From contig NC_135721.1 of assembly GCF_964656455.1 (NCBI RefSeq), forward strand, positions 80,518,754 through 80,582,753: a DNA stretch of 64,000 nucleotides, in the 5' to 3' direction. The translations under genes were made by a program, and so were the position numbers. Shown here piece by piece: positions 13,103 through 24,766 of this stretch (the stretch's first letter is position 1; each line of letters starts with the position of its first letter). This DNA is from Halichoerus grypus. Its lineage: Eukaryota; Chordata; Mammalia; Carnivora; Phocidae. The notes beneath the pieces were generated by a model. That model had not been told where the DNA came from and made no database searches. It saw only the letters and a program-made list of their open reading frames with translations.

Positions 13103-13576
13103 CAGTAGTCCCCGCTTATCTGGGGGGCATGTGTTCCAAGACCCCCAGGGGGGATACCTGAAACAATGGACAGTACCAAACTTTATATACTATGTCTTTT
13201 CCTATACATACATACCTATGATAAAGTTTAATTTATAAGTTAGGCATAGTAAGAGATTAACAACAATAACTGATAATAAAATAGATTATAACAATATAAT
13301 AAAAGTTATGTGAATGTGGTGTCTCTCTCTTTCTCTCTCAAAATATCTTATTGTACGGTACTCATCATCCTTCTTATGATGACGTAACATGGTAAAATAT
13401 CTACAGGATGAGATGAAGTGAGCGAATGAAACAGGCATTGTGACCTTACTTAGCGTTAGGCTAATAATGACCTTCTGACAGTACTTCAGAAGGAGGGTCA
13501 TCTGCTTCCAGCCTGTGGTTAACCGTGGGTAACTGAAACCACAGAAAGTGAAACCACAGATAAGGTGGGTGTACTG
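13103..13576. mobile_element. Tigger-type (pogo/Tc1-mariner) non-autonomous DNA transposon
   Basis: The 474-bp unit starts CAGTAGTCCCCGCTTATCTG and ends with the imperfect inverted repeat GATAAGGTGGGTGTACTG. It is flanked by TA at 13101-13102 and 13577-13578. The interior (ACTATGTCTTTTCCTATACA; TTCAGAAGGAGGGTCATCTG) is familiar from mammalian MITEs derived from Tigger. No transposase frame remains. I do not assign the exact subfamily. Confidence 0.88.
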
Positions 13577-13945
13577 TATTATAAGATACTCACACTACAC
13601 GTAAAGCTGTATAGTGTAATTTGAAAATGAATTTAGATTAGTTGTGAATTCATATTGCAAACAGTAGGGCAACCACTAAAAAAATTAAAAAAGAAGTACA
13701 ACTGATATGCTAAGAAAGAAGGGAAAGTAGAAGCCTATAAAATGTCCAATTAAAACCACAAAAGGCAGAAAAAGAACAAAACAGGAACAAAGAACAACTG
13801 TCGATGAATAAAAAATAGTAAAAACTATGGTAGATATTAATCAAACAATATCAATAATCACTTTCAACATCAATCGTCAAAATACACCAATTAAGAGACT
13901 ATTAGAGTGAATCAAAATAAAAGACCCACTATACACTGTCTATAA

Positions 13946-14254
13946 GAAACCCACTTTAAATATAAAGACAAATACAGATTAAAAGTAAATGGATAGAAAC
14001 CCACTTTTTTTTTTTTTAAGATTTTATTTATTTATTTGACAGAGAGAGACAGTGAGAGAGGGAATACAAGCAGGGGGAGTGGGAGAGGGAGAAGCAGGCT
14101 TCCCACTGAGCAGAGAGCCTAATCCGGGGCTCAATCCTGGGATTCTGGGATCATGACCTGAGCCCAAGGCAGATGCCCAACGACTGAGCCACCCAGGCGG
14201 CCCAGAAACCCACTTTAAATATAAAGACAAATACAGATTAAAAGTAAATAGATA
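13946..14254. repeat. 50-bp tandem duplication; second copy split by a SINE
   Basis: Unit 13946-13995 (GAAACCCACTTTAAATATAA...GTAAATGGATA) is repeated from 13996. The second copy is interrupted after GAAACCCACTTT by the SINE and finishes at 14217-14254. The copies differ at one base (GGATA/AGATA). Confidence 0.85.
14008..14203 (-). mobile_element. CAN-SINE, reversed
   Basis: Poly(T) start, ending CCACCCAGGCGGCC. Exact target duplication AGAAACCCACTTT at 13995-14007 and 14204-14216. Confidence 0.95.
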
Positions 14255-15654
14255 GAAAGATATACTATGCTAACACTAATCAAAAAAAAGCCAGAATAAC
14301 TTTATTAATCTCAGACAAAACAGACTTCAGAGCAAGGAAAGTTACCAGGGAAAGAGGGCACCACATAATGATAGTCAATTCTCCAAGAATATACAATACC
14401 TTGGATACAGTAAATGATTTTTAGATATAGCACCAAAGGCATGATCCACAAAAAATAACTGAGAAGCTGGACTTCATTAAAATTAAAAACTACTCTGTCA
14501 AAGGAATGAGAAACAAGCCACAGATTGGGAGAAAATATTTACAAAGACACATTTGATAAAGAACTGTGATCCAAAATAGAGAAAGAATTCTAAAAACAAC
14601 CCAATTAAAAAATGGGCAAAGAACCTGGAAACCTCACCAAAGAAAATATACAGATGGCAAACAGGCATATGAAAAGATGCTCAACAGTATGCCATTAGGG
14701 AATTACAAATTTAAACAACCAGATTTGACTATACACCAATTAGAATAGCCAAAACACAAAACACTGACAACACCAAATGTTGATGAGGATGTGGAGCAAC
14801 AGAAATTCTCATTCACTGCTGCTGGAAATGTAAAATTGTGTAGCCACTTTGGAAGCAGCTTATAGTTTTTCAAAGAACTAAACGTACTCTTACCGTATCT
14901 ATCCAACAATTGCGCTCCTAGGTATTTACCCAAAGGAGTTGAAAACTAATGTCCATACAAAAACCTGCACATGGATGTTTATACCATCTTTATTCATACT
15001 TGCTAAAACTTGGAAGCAATCAAGATGTCCTTCAGTAGGTAAATGGATAAACTGTGGTACATCTAGACGATGGAATATTATTCAGCACTGAAAAGAAATG
15101 AGCTATCAAACCATGAAAAGACATGGAGGAATCTTAAATGCATATTGCTAAGTGAAAGAAGCCAATCTGAAAAGGCTAATTCTAAGCTATATGATACTCT
15201 GTAAAAGGAAAAGCTATCATATTATGTAAAAGGCAAAGAGTAAAAGGATTAGTGGTTTGCAGGAGTTAGGGGTGAGGGAAGCATGACTAGGCAGGCACAG
15301 AGGATTTTTAGGGCAAATTATTTTTAGTAACAAATTATTCCATATGATACTATATTTGGCGGTTACACACCATTATATTTTTGTCAAAACTCAGAGAATG
15401 TAAAACACCAAGAGTGAATCCTAATGTATGTAAACTATGGACTTGGGAGTGAAATGACATATCAACGTAGGTTCACCAATTGTAACAAACTGTAACAATT
15501 TATAACAAATTCTGGTGCAAGAAGCTGATAGTGTGGGAGGCAGTATATATGTGGGATCAAGGAGTATATGGGAAATCTGTGTTCAATTTTGTTGTGAACC
15601 TAAATTTGCTCTAAAAAATAAAAGTCTGTATACATAAAAAAAACAACATGAGGA

Positions 15655-15845
15655 ATCTGGTGATTAAACTGTTGTTATTTTGACTATATCAATGTCAATA
15701 TTGTGGTTGTGATATTGTACTAGTTTTGTAAGATGTTACCACTGGGGGAAAGTGGGTTAGGGACACAAGTGATTTCTCTGTATTAGTTCTTATTACTACA
15801 AGCCAATCTACAATTATCTCAAAATAAAAAGCTTAATTTTAAAAA
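15655..15845 (+). mobile_element. Old L1, segment 3 (3' terminus)
   Basis: Carries the L1MA-like terminus (TCAATGTCAATATTGTGG; GTAAGATGTTACCACTGGGG; ATCTACAATTATCTCAAAAT). It completes the element interrupted at 11176, so the outer L1 spans about 2000-15845. Confidence 0.82.
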
Positions 15846-17121
15846 GTACATGCAATCAGACAATTATTAAAACTAAAATACTAGAAATCCATCTATAAAT
15901 GTTGCATAAACAAATGGGACAGTGGCAAGAATGCTACTTTTCAGTAGAAACGCAGATGCAGGCTGGCAGTACTGTCTAGAAGAGCACACAAAGTAAGGTA
16001 CAGAGTATATAGATAAAAATAAATGATAAATTATCTAAAGGAAAATGATAAGAATAGTTGGAAGGAAGATAAAAGAAAATTTCGCTCAATTTCTGAGCCT
16101 CGCCTTTTGTGGCTGAGAGCAAGCATTCAGCCAACCATTTTCAGAAACCATAATACAAATAGCAAAATCAAATTGTAAAAAGAAGATAGCAACATTACAA
16201 GACCTAATAATCCATATAACTTTGTTTAGTGAAACACGTAGTTACGACCAATAAATTAAAAATTATATTTGGGGGGGCACATGCACATGTGTGCATACAT
16301 GCTCATGTGCTTACTTATGCACCACAGAAGCAAAATATTTCAGATACAACCTAAGGAAAGAAATTTTTCCTTAACCTTAACCATCACACTACATAATAAT
16401 CACATGACTCAATTAATACTACTTAATCACATGACTCAATTAATACTACTTAATCATCAGTACTGCTCTAAGTGGTTTAGCTGTGTGCTTCCCAAATTCT
16501 ACAGGACCAAGATTACACTACCCAAGCACAAATTTGTTTCTCTCAGTTAAGTAAATGAAAGCTATACCAGTATTTATCAATACTAACTAAGGAAATAAAA
16601 TTTTACAAAACTACTACAGCTCATAGCACAAATGATTACATATGCATGACATTAAATTTAAATTGAATGAACCTTATAGGAATAGGTAGCATGTATGGTT
16701 CATTTTATAAGATGCTGGAATAATTTTTCTGCTTTGATTAGGCTATTGTAAAAATCACTGTCCAATTTACCTAGTGTACATTTACTGGCATTAACACAAG
16801 AAATCTTTAATTTCTATTACCTTCAGTAAAATATGAAAAATTGTAAGTTAAATAAGGGGAGGGACAGTGGTTTTAACAATAACCTAAAAGAGTGATACTT
16901 CTACAATTTTGAAACTCAAAAAACAATGTTACATGTTAAATCAAACCTAGGGCACTGAGAAATAATATTTATAAAAGGAGAAAGTAGTGAATAAAGCAAA
17001 GAAGGCAGGAAGTCCTGAAATATAAACAGAACAAAGAAAAAAAATCTGTAAAAGAACAAGATCAAGAGAAATAATACTACACAGAGTATCACTTAAACAT
17101 AGACTCCTATTAATCAATTAC
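15846..17121. other. Intron, mostly unique
   Basis: AT-rich intron downstream (minus strand) of the exon at 17122-17238. The only structure I see is a 27-bp tandem pair at 16398-16451 and a short GT/CATG-rich patch near 16270-16315. Confidence 0.5.
16398..16451. repeat. 27-bp tandem repeat, two exact copies
   Basis: The unit begins AATCACATGACTCAATTAAT; copies at 16398-16424 and 16425-16451, followed by AATCA of a third. Confidence 0.9.
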
Positions 17122-17238
17122 CTGTGTTCCGGCATCTAGCTGTCTTAGAGACCAATATATAAATTTTACAAAAGGCTCATGAAGTTTTGTATTCACAAAT
17201 GGCATCCACTGCAGCTGCTCTGTCATCACAGGCAAAAG
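17122..17238 (-). CDS. CCDC138: CCDC138 exon (C-terminal domain, 39 codons)
   Basis: This 117-bp exon encodes 39 residues in phase 0, starting LLPVMTEQLQWMPFVNTKLH and ending WSLRQLDAGTQ. The acceptor is TTTAG and the donor GTAATT on the minus strand. It joins in frame to the exon at 36155-36319 (EKCIK then LLPV) across a 19-kb intron that is mostly transposons. This is the last exon I can find. The remaining C-terminal exons, which in human start with HSTMTSTLRR, are not visible between 1 and 17121 and should lie below position 1. Confidence 0.87.
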
Positions 17239-17655
17239 CTAAAGATAAAATGATGGAAGTTATAAATGTACAGTAATGTTAGACAGCAAAACTCAATTAC
17301 CACAATTTCCCAAAAATTTTTTTTCAAAAGAAAAAAGTTCTGTAACAAAAATCCTCACTTTGAAACCGTATGCAACACAGTACAGAAATATGTATTTGAA
17401 ATTTTAAATACATATATCCTTTAACCCAGCAGTAGCACATCTAAGATTTTAAGGAGATGAACCTGTATGAACATATTCTCTGGACTTCAAATGGTTAAAT
17501 AAATTTACAATACATATATAACCATTAAAAATAATAGAATCTGTATTTAGACGATAAAAGCAGGTTACCAAAGAGCAAGTGTAATCAGATCCCATTTATA
17601 TAAAATATCTATATGAATTTATATTGAAAAAGAGATAGACGAAAGAATGTTTATT
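17239..17655. other. Intron, unique sequence
   Basis: AT-rich intron just upstream (minus strand) of the exon at 17122-17238. No repeat recognised. Confidence 0.45.
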
Positions 17656-17671
17656 AAAAATATTAACAGTA

Positions 17672-17894
17672 GGGGCACCTAGGTGGCTCAGTCAGTTAAG
17701 CGTCTGATTCTTGGTTTTGGTTCAGGTTATGATGTCAGGGTCATGAGATTGAGCCCCATGTGGGACTCTGCCCTCAACTCAAAGTCTGCTTGAGATTCTC
17801 TCTTCCTCTCCCTCTGCCCCTCCCCCCCTACCTTCCCCCGCTCACAAAGGTAGGTGCACTTGCACTCTGTCTAAAATGAATAAAAAATAAAAAT
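17672..17894 (+). mobile_element. CAN-SINE (older subfamily)
   Basis: Head GGGGCACCTAGGTGGCTCAG, then the CTTGAGATTCTCTC body. Target duplication AAAAATATTAAYAGTA at 17656-17671 and 17895-17910. Confidence 0.93.
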
Positions 17895-17910
17895 AAAAAT
17901 ATTAATAGTA

Positions 17911-18429
17911 AAATTTTAGCAATTAAGGTAATATTTTCCTCTTAATATGTCTGTCTTGCATAAATATCTTAATTAAAGTCGATTTGTAAAAATAATCAAC
18001 TGTTTAAAAAAGATGTCTATGAACACTGCTTCAAAAGTATATCATTTTGCTAGAAGATTTCAAGACCATAAAGATATTCTAAGCCTTTGATGGAATAATA
18101 CTACTTCTACTATATTAGCCTAAGAAAAACACCTAAAATACACCCCTCCAAAAGCACATGTACAAAACTATTTATTGTTACACTCTTTGCAAGAACAAAA
18201 ATGCAGAGGTAACTTAATTACCTAGCAATAGGGAAATGATTAAGTCAAGTATATATCCACTTAGGGAACTAAAGATTATGAACAAGAAAAATATTAATGA
18301 TAAATTAAGTAAAAACAATAAAAGTTAGGATACAAAATCTATGTAATTAGACCACAGATGTGATCAATAGGTATGGAAATAAACATACGAGTTTGGAAGG
18401 ACATATTTGACCTTTCATAGAACCATCTA
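17911..18429. other. Intron, no clear element
   Basis: AT-rich. The stretch 18130-18320 weakly resembles an old L1 or MIR-type tail (CAATAGGGAAATGATTAA), too diverged to call. Confidence 0.4.
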
Positions 18430-19110
18430 GGGACTACTGACCACTTCCTCCTTCTGAAATACTGATTGGCTTCTGTGACACCAATTTCTCCTAGTTTTCC
18501 TTCTACTTCTCTAATCACTATCAGTCTCTTTGGTTGGTTCACTGTCACTCACCAGGTTATTAAATGTTGGGATTCCTCAAATTCAGTATTAGCCCATACA
18601 GACTAATGACTCCCATATTTACATATCTCTACGCATATCTCTACATATCTCTTTACTTAATCTCTCTCTGCTGAGCTCTGGTCCCTTATATCAAAACCTA
18701 AGAGACACATCCATTTTGGTATCTCAAACTCAGCTTGTCTAGAATTTATCAGATTAAGGAGGCTCAAACCCAGATCTACTCCAGTATTTCTTATTTTGAG
18801 TGAATGCTACTTACATTCATCCAGTTACAAAAGTCAAAAATCTGGGAGCCAAACTGGACACAACAACTTATATACTAGATCCATTACCAAGTCTCATCTA
18901 TTTTACCTCAACAGTCTACTTCTAATTCCTTAACCACGATTCTAACACAAATTACTATCTTATTTCACCTGAACTACTTAAGAGTTTCTTAACTGTTCAG
19001 CATCTGCTCTGGCACCTTCAAACCTATTTCCATGTAGCAGCCAACAGGATCCTTTTAAAGCATAAACCTGATGCTATTTTCTCCTTAAAGGTCTTCACTG
19101 GTTTCCTGCT
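18430..19110 (+). mobile_element. L2-like (CR1-clade) LINE fragment
   Basis: Shows the series typical of mammalian L2: CTCAAACTCAGCTTGTCTAG, AAATCTGGGAGCCAAACTGG, TCACCTGAACTACTTAAGAG, CAGCCAACAGGATCCTTTTA, CTTCACTGGTTTCCTGCTAC. It is diverged, with no open frame. Assignment is by pattern recall. Confidence 0.6.
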
Positions 19111-19315
19111 ACTTAGTTATCATTTTCTGGAATGAAATTTCAAGCAAAATGGAAAAATTACAAGACACCTCAAGTTGAAAAATGTCTAAACTGTACTTTT
19201 GTGGGTGAGTGGAATTTAGTAACTACCTACTCTCAAGGCCATAATTCCAGTAAAATGTTATATACTTAATCCCTCTCACCCTGTATTTTAATAAGAGGTT
19301 CAAAACTGGTGAAGA

Positions 19316-19380
19316 GGGCGTCGGGGTGGCTCAGTCTGTTAAGCATCTGCCTTCAGCTCAGGTCATGATCCCAGGGTCTT
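19316..19380 (+). mobile_element. Truncated CAN-SINE
   Basis: Only the head is present (GGTGGCTCAGTCTGTTAAGC ... TGATCCCAGGGTCTTGGG). The remainder is replaced by a purine-rich tract. Confidence 0.85.
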
Positions 19381-19449
19381 GGGAGAGGAGGAGGAGGGGG
19401 ATGGAGAGAGGGAGGAGGAGAAGGAGGAGTGGGAGGAGGAGGAGGAGAA
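19381..19449. repeat. Purine-rich GGA/GAG tract
   Basis: About 69 bp, nearly all G and A on the + strand (GAGGAGGAGGAGGGGGATGG...), with two T interruptions. Confidence 0.92.
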
Positions 19450-19490
19450 TTCTGTCATACAAGTTATATAACACTAAAAGGAAGCATGCA

Positions 19491-19693
19491 TGGGGCGCCT
19501 GGGTGGCTCAGTCGGTTAAGCGGCTGCCTTCGGCTCAGGTCATGATCCCAGGGTCCTGGGATTGAGCCCCACATCAGGCTCCCTGCTCAGCAGAGAGCCT
19601 GCTTCTCCCTTTCCCTCTGCCTGCCGCTCTGCCTACTTGTGCTATCTCTCTGTCAAATAAATAAATTTAAAAATAAATAAATAAAAAAAAAAT
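19491..19693 (+). mobile_element. CAN-SINE
   Basis: Complete element with AATAAATAAA tail. Exact target duplication AAAAGGAAGCATGCA at 19476-19490 and 19694-19708. Confidence 0.96.
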
Positions 19694-19727
19694 AAAAGGA
19701 AGCATGCAGAAAAATTAAAGTATATTT

Positions 19728-19922
19728 GGGGCGCCTGGGTGGCTCAGATGGTTAAGTGTCTGCCTTCGGCTCAGGTCATGATCCCAGGGTCCTGGGATCG
19801 AGTCCCGCATTGGGCTCCCTGCTGAGTGGGGAGCCTTCTTCTCCCTCTCCCTCTGCCTGCCACTCCCCCTGCTTGTACTCTTCTCTCTGTCAAATAAAAA
19901 ATAAAAAATTAAAAAAAAAAAA
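19728..19922 (+). mobile_element. CAN-SINE
   Basis: Complete GGGGCGCCTGGGTGGCTCAG element with A-tail. It lies 20 bp after the preceding SINE's target duplication. Confidence 0.95.
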
Positions 19923-20084
19923 AGAATGTGAGATACTCAACTGAGCTTGACTCTTCAACAAGTTATTAGCATAAAAAATGGGAGGCAAGGAGGATGGTGG
20001 AGGAAGTGAAGTATCCTAAGTTTAAAGAGACTTAGAAGACACTAACACCAAGAGAACCAAGAAGGGCTGGTTATATTTTCTGTT

Positions 20085-21106
20085 TCTGTTGTGGTGGTGG
20101 TGGTGAATTTTTTGTTAATAATTTTATAATTCACATACCATAAAATTCACCTATTTAAAGTGTACAATTACATGATTTTTAGTATATTCACACAGTTGTG
20201 AAATCATCACCACAATCAGAACATTTTCATCACCTACTCCCTAAAACCCCTAACATTAGCAGTCGCCTCAATATTTTGCCCCAACTACTCCAGCCTGAGG
20301 CAACCACTGATCTGCCTTCTCTTCTCTATACAGGTTTTCTAGATTTTTCATATAAATGGAATCATACAATATGTGGCCTTTTGTGACTTGTTTCTTTCAC
20401 TTTCAATATTTTCAAAGTTCATTCATGCTATAGCATGCATCAAATACATCATTCCTTTTTACCACCAAATAATATTCCACTATATACACAGACCATTTTA
20501 TTTATCCATTTGTCCATTGATGGACATTTGGGTTGTTTCCACTATTTGGCTATTATGAATCTGCTATGAACATTCATATGTACAAATTTCTGTGTGCACA
20601 TATGCCTTCATTTCTCCTGCATATACCTAGAAGTGGAACTGCTGACTCACATAGTAAATTGGAAGTGTTAGACTATTTTCTAAAGGTGCTACATGGTTTT
20701 ACATTTTCTACATTTTTTACATTTTCACCAGCAGTGTATGAGTTTCAATTTCTTCATTCACATTTTGACCACAATTATCTGTTTTTTTTTTTTTTTTTTT
20801 TTATCTTAGCCATCCTAGTTGGGTAGGATGTGATGTATCAACATGGTTTTGATTTGCATTTCCCAAATTAGTAATGTTGAACAAAATTTCATGTGCTGAT
20901 TGACCATTTGTATATGATTTTCAGAGAAATGTCTAATCAGATCCATAGTGCATTTTTAATTAGGCTTTCTTTTTATTACTGAGTTGTAAGGCTTTTTAAA
21001 AAAATATTTCAGATGGAAGTCCCTTATCAGATATACGATTTGAAAAATATTTTCTCCATTTCAGTAGGGTTGTCTTTTGACTTTCATGATAGTATCCTCT
21101 GAAGCA
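20085..21106 (-). mobile_element. Antisense L1, 3' part (segment 1)
   Basis: Reads as reverse-complement L1: ATTCACATACCATAAAATTC, CATACAATATGTGGCCTTTT, GTCCATTGATGGACATTTGG, ATTTGCATTTCCCAAATTAG. This is the 3' UTR and ORF2 tail of an L1M-type element. It is interrupted near 21107 and resumes at about 21958. Confidence 0.85.
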
Positions 21107-21440
21107 TAAAAGTTAAAAAAAAAAAAAGTGTCTCAGATTTCATTTTTTATTAGTTAAAATTTTCTCAACAGTGGAGGTTTGTCTGTCTTCTGGTTTGGTC
21201 TCAACGACAATCAACATTTACTGGACATGTGTTTTTAAGGGGCTAGGGCTGCAGAGGTATAGAAGTCAAACTGGTTGGCAAGGCCCCCAAAGATCACCAC
21301 GCTTCAACCCTGCTTTTTCCTCTCTGCCCATTTCTCTGTTCACATCTGGTACTCCAGCCATCCAGACCTTTTGTAAACAATTAAAATACACTGCTCTTTT
21401 CCCAATTCCATGTTTTCTCACATGTTATTCCCACATCCTC
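21107..21440. other. Unclassified insert within the antisense L1
   Basis: Begins with an A-run and then unique-looking sequence (GGTTTGGTCTCAACGACAAT ...). I do not recognise a family. It separates two L1 pieces. Confidence 0.4.
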
Positions 21441-21957
21441 CATTACTAAAATGACTGACAAAATTGAATATATCTAAGGTGTACAATGTGATGTCTTAAT
21501 ATATGCATGCATTGTGAAATGACTACCAAAACCAAGCTAATTAACATATCCACCCTTTTTTTTTTCCATTGTGCGGGGGTAAGAATACTTGAGATCTATT
21601 AGGTGTAAGGTGAGATCTCACAGTTTTGTTTTGATCTGTACTTCTCGGATTATCAGTGATACTGATTTTTTCATATACCTATTGGCCATGTATATGTCTT
21701 CTTTGGAAAAATGTCTATTCATGGGGTGCTGGGTGGCTCAGTCGGTTGAGCACCCGACTCCGGATTTCGGCTCAGGTCATGATCTCAAGGTCATAGGATC
21801 AAGCCCTGCATCGGGTTCCATGCTCAGCAGGGAGGCTACTTGAGATTCTCTCTCTCCCTCTTCCCCTTCCCCCGCCGCGTGCATGCGCTCTCTCTAAAAT
21901 AAATAAATCTTTTAAAAAAATGTCTATTCAGGTCTTTTACCCATTTTTTAATCAGTT
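21441..21957 (-). mobile_element. Second antisense L1 3' fragment
   Basis: Carries L1 3' UTR in reverse (AAGGTGTACAATGTGATGTC; CTAATTAACATATCCACC) and then a short ORF2 tail. It duplicates part of the region at 20800-20960, so it is a separate copy. Contains a SINE at 21722-21915. Confidence 0.7.
21722..21915 (+). mobile_element. CAN-SINE (older body)
   Basis: Head GGGGTGCTGGGTGGCTCAG, body with TTGAGATTCTCTCTC. Exact target duplication AAAAATGTCTATTCA at 21707-21721 and 21916-21930. Confidence 0.95.
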
Positions 21958-24300
21958 AAGTTTTAAATTTTGATAAAGCTCAATTTATCTTTTTCTTTGA
22001 TTCCTTGTGCTTTCTGTGTCATATTTAAGAAATCATTACCAAATCCAATGGCACAATTTAGTTGTATGTTTTTTTCAAAGAGTTTTGTACTTTTTAACCT
22101 CTTATGTGTAGGCCTTGGATGCACTGTGAGGGTTCATTTCTAGATTCTCAATTCTATTCCCTTGATGTGTATATCTACCCTTATGCAAACATCACATTCT
22201 ATTCATTACTGTATCTTTGCAGGAAAACTTAAAATCAGAAGTGTGTGTCTGACTCCAACTCTGTCCTTTTTCAACCTTGTTTTGGATATTCCCCATCCCT
22301 GGCATTTCCATATGAATTTCAGGATGAGGTTATTAATTTCTGCCAAGAAGCTAGCTGGGATTTTATAATAAGGGTTGCAGTGAATATGTAGATTGGTTTA
22401 GGAAGTATTAGCATGCTAAGTCTTCCAATCCGTGAATAAGGATGTCATTCGATTTTAATTAGACCTTTTTAATTTTTCAACAGTATTTTACAGTTTTCAG
22501 AACATGAGTTTTACATTTCTTTTGAAAACCTGATTCCTAAGTATTTTATTCTTTTTGGTGTCACTGAAAATGGAATTGTTTTCTTAAATTCATTTTCAAA
22601 TTGTTCATTGCTGGTGATTATTTATAATACTGATTATATACTGATGTATTTATACTGATATAAACAACTGATTTTTTGAATACTGAACTTGTATCATTTA
22701 ACCTTAATTTGTGTATTAGTTTCAGTAGTTTTTTAGTAAATTCCTTAGGTTTTTATATAAACAAGATCATGTCATCTGCAAATAGTTTTACTTTCTTTCT
22801 ACTCTGGATGCCTTTATTTCATTTTCTTGACTAACTGCCCTGGTTACAACCTCCAGCACAATGTTGAATAGAAGAGATGAGAGTAAGCATTCTCTTGTTC
22901 CTAATTTTAGAGAGAAAGCATACACTTTTTCATCATTAAGTAAGATGTTAGCTGTGATGGTTTTGTAGATATGTTTTATCAGGTTAAGGAAGTTCCCTTT
23001 TATCTCTAGCATTTCACTGCTTTTATCATAAAGTATATTGGATTGTCAAATGCTTTTTCTGTATCTACTGAGAAAACCATGTGATTTTTGTCTTTATTCT
23101 ACTGATATCATGTATTACATGAGTTGATTTCTGGAGGTTAAGTCAACCTTACATTCCTGGGATAAAATACACTCGGTTGTGGTATATAATTCTTTTCATA
23201 TGTGGCTGGATTCAATTTGCCTGTATTGGATTGAGGATTTTTGTGTCAGTAATCAAAAGAGATTGGTTTCTAGTGTTCTTGTGATATATCTGCCTGGTTT
23301 TGGTATCATGGTAATACTGGCCTCATAAAATGAGTTGGTAAGTGTGGGACCCTTCTCTATTTTTGAGAAGAGTTTGTGAAGAATTTTTATTAATTTTTTA
23401 AATGTCTGGTATAATGCACCAGTGAAGCCATTTCACCAAAGAAGGCCTCTTCTTTGTAGGTAGTCTTTTGATTAATTTAATCTCCTTACTTGTTACAGAT
23501 CAATTTAACATTTCTTTTTCTTCTTGAGTCATTTTTGATAGTTTCTGTCTCTCTAGGAATCTGTCACTTATCTATATTTTATTAGCCTATGATTATTCAT
23601 AGTATTTCCTTATAAACCTTTTTATAGGCTGATAATGTCTCCACTTTTATTCCTAATTTTAGTAATCTTGGTTTGGTCTCTCTTCACTTGGCCAATCTAG
23701 CTAAAGGTTTGTCAAGTTTCAAAACCTTTGCAAAGAACCAACTTTCAGTTCTGTTGATGTTCTCTACTGGTTTTCTGCTCTATATTTTACTAACTTCTGC
23801 TCTACTCTTTAGTACTTCTTTCCTGCTGGCTTTAGGATTAGTTTGTTCGACTATTCCAGTGTCTAATGGTAGAGATTACATTACTGAGAATGTTCATCTT
23901 TTCTAAGGTAGGCATTTGCAGCTACACATTTCCCTCAAAGTATTGTTCTAGCTGTATCCCACACATTCTGGTACATGTGTTTTCTTTTTTTTTTCATCTT
24001 GCTTTCTATTTCCTGTGTGATTACTTCATTGGCCAGTTGTTTATTAAGGCATATATTATATTTAGTTTCCATATATTTGTTATTTTCTCAAATTTTGTTC
24101 TGTTACTGATTTCTAATTTCATCCCACTGTGGTCAGAAAACATACTTTTTATAATTTATTAAGGTTTCTTTTATGGCCTGGCATATGTGCTAGGCTGGAA
24201 AACGTTCCAGGTGCACTTGAGAGGAATGTATATTCTGCAATTGCTGAATGGAGGGTTCTATGGATATCTGCCTTGTTAGATTCTAATTTGAAACTAAATA
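21958..24300 (-). mobile_element. Antisense L1, ORF2 (segment 2)
   Basis: Continues the L1 from 20085. Reverse-complement ORF2 landmarks run in order: TTCCAATCCGTGAATAAGG, CATGTCATCTGCAAATAG (RT FADD region), AATGCTTTTTCTGTATCTAC, TTGTGGTATATAATTCTTTT, CAAAGAACCAACTTTCAGTT. A 5' portion follows at about 24130-24300. Many stops; no intact frame. Confidence 0.85.
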
Positions 24301-24573
24301 TAAAAAAATATTTGGGGGCCACCTGTGGAAATCTGTATATGGACCAGTTAAATATTTTAGTAAGACCTCTAAACCGCAATTTTTTGCGATTATTGCATTC
24401 CAAATATTTATAAAAGAAATTATTACTTCAAATTTCGTATTTTAATAGGCTAGAAATTCTAGGTTACTTTTCTTCTGGAATCAATACATAAAGGGAAACA
24501 GTACTAAAAGCTTCATTTTGGGTCTCTAACAGCTTCCCAAAACATCAATGAACTTTCAAAGTATAGAATCAAG

Positions 24574-24750
24574 GGGCGCCTGGGTGGCTCAGTCAGTTGG
24601 GCGTCTGCTTTCGGCTCAGGTCATGATCCCAGAGTCTCCTGGGATTGAGTCCCGCATCAGGCTCCCTGTGGAGCGGGGAGCCTGCTTCTCCCTCTGCTTC
24701 TGCCTCTCTCTCTGTCTCTCATGAATAAATAAATAAAATTAAAAAAAATT
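24574..24750 (+). mobile_element. CAN-SINE
   Basis: Head GGGGCGCCTGGGTGGCTCAG. Exact target duplication AAAGTATAGAATCAAG at 24558-24573 and 24751-24766. Confidence 0.96.
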
Positions 24751-24766
24751 AAAGTATAGAATCAAG

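Larger units (their letters stand above)
11177..15644 (+). mobile_element. Second L1 nested in the old L1 (5' UTR to 3' end)
   Basis: Begins with 5' UTR-like sequence, then an ORF1 relic (11980-12480, coiled-coil-like KTRIQREKHRLDKMEQNIQK), ORF2 relics (13840-14950) and a 3' end with AATAAA near 15616. Exact 10-bp target duplication AACATGAGGA at 11167-11176 and 15645-15654. Contains a Tigger-type element and a SINE. All frames are broken. Confidence 0.85.

Noticed and set aside
1..17121. Search for the next CCDC138 exon (human text HSTMTSTLRR)
   Set aside because: No matching splice-flanked frame was seen. It is presumed to lie before position 1.
19326..19565. Arginine-rich frame (RRRRGMERGRRRRRSGRRRRR)
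   Set aside because: It is the translation of the purine tract joined to SINE sequence.
24129..24413. Two opposite-strand open frames covering the same bases (24129-24413 + and 24149-24403 -)
   Set aside because: The region is the 5' part of an antisense L1 and its flank. There are no splice sites or protein-like motifs on either strand.
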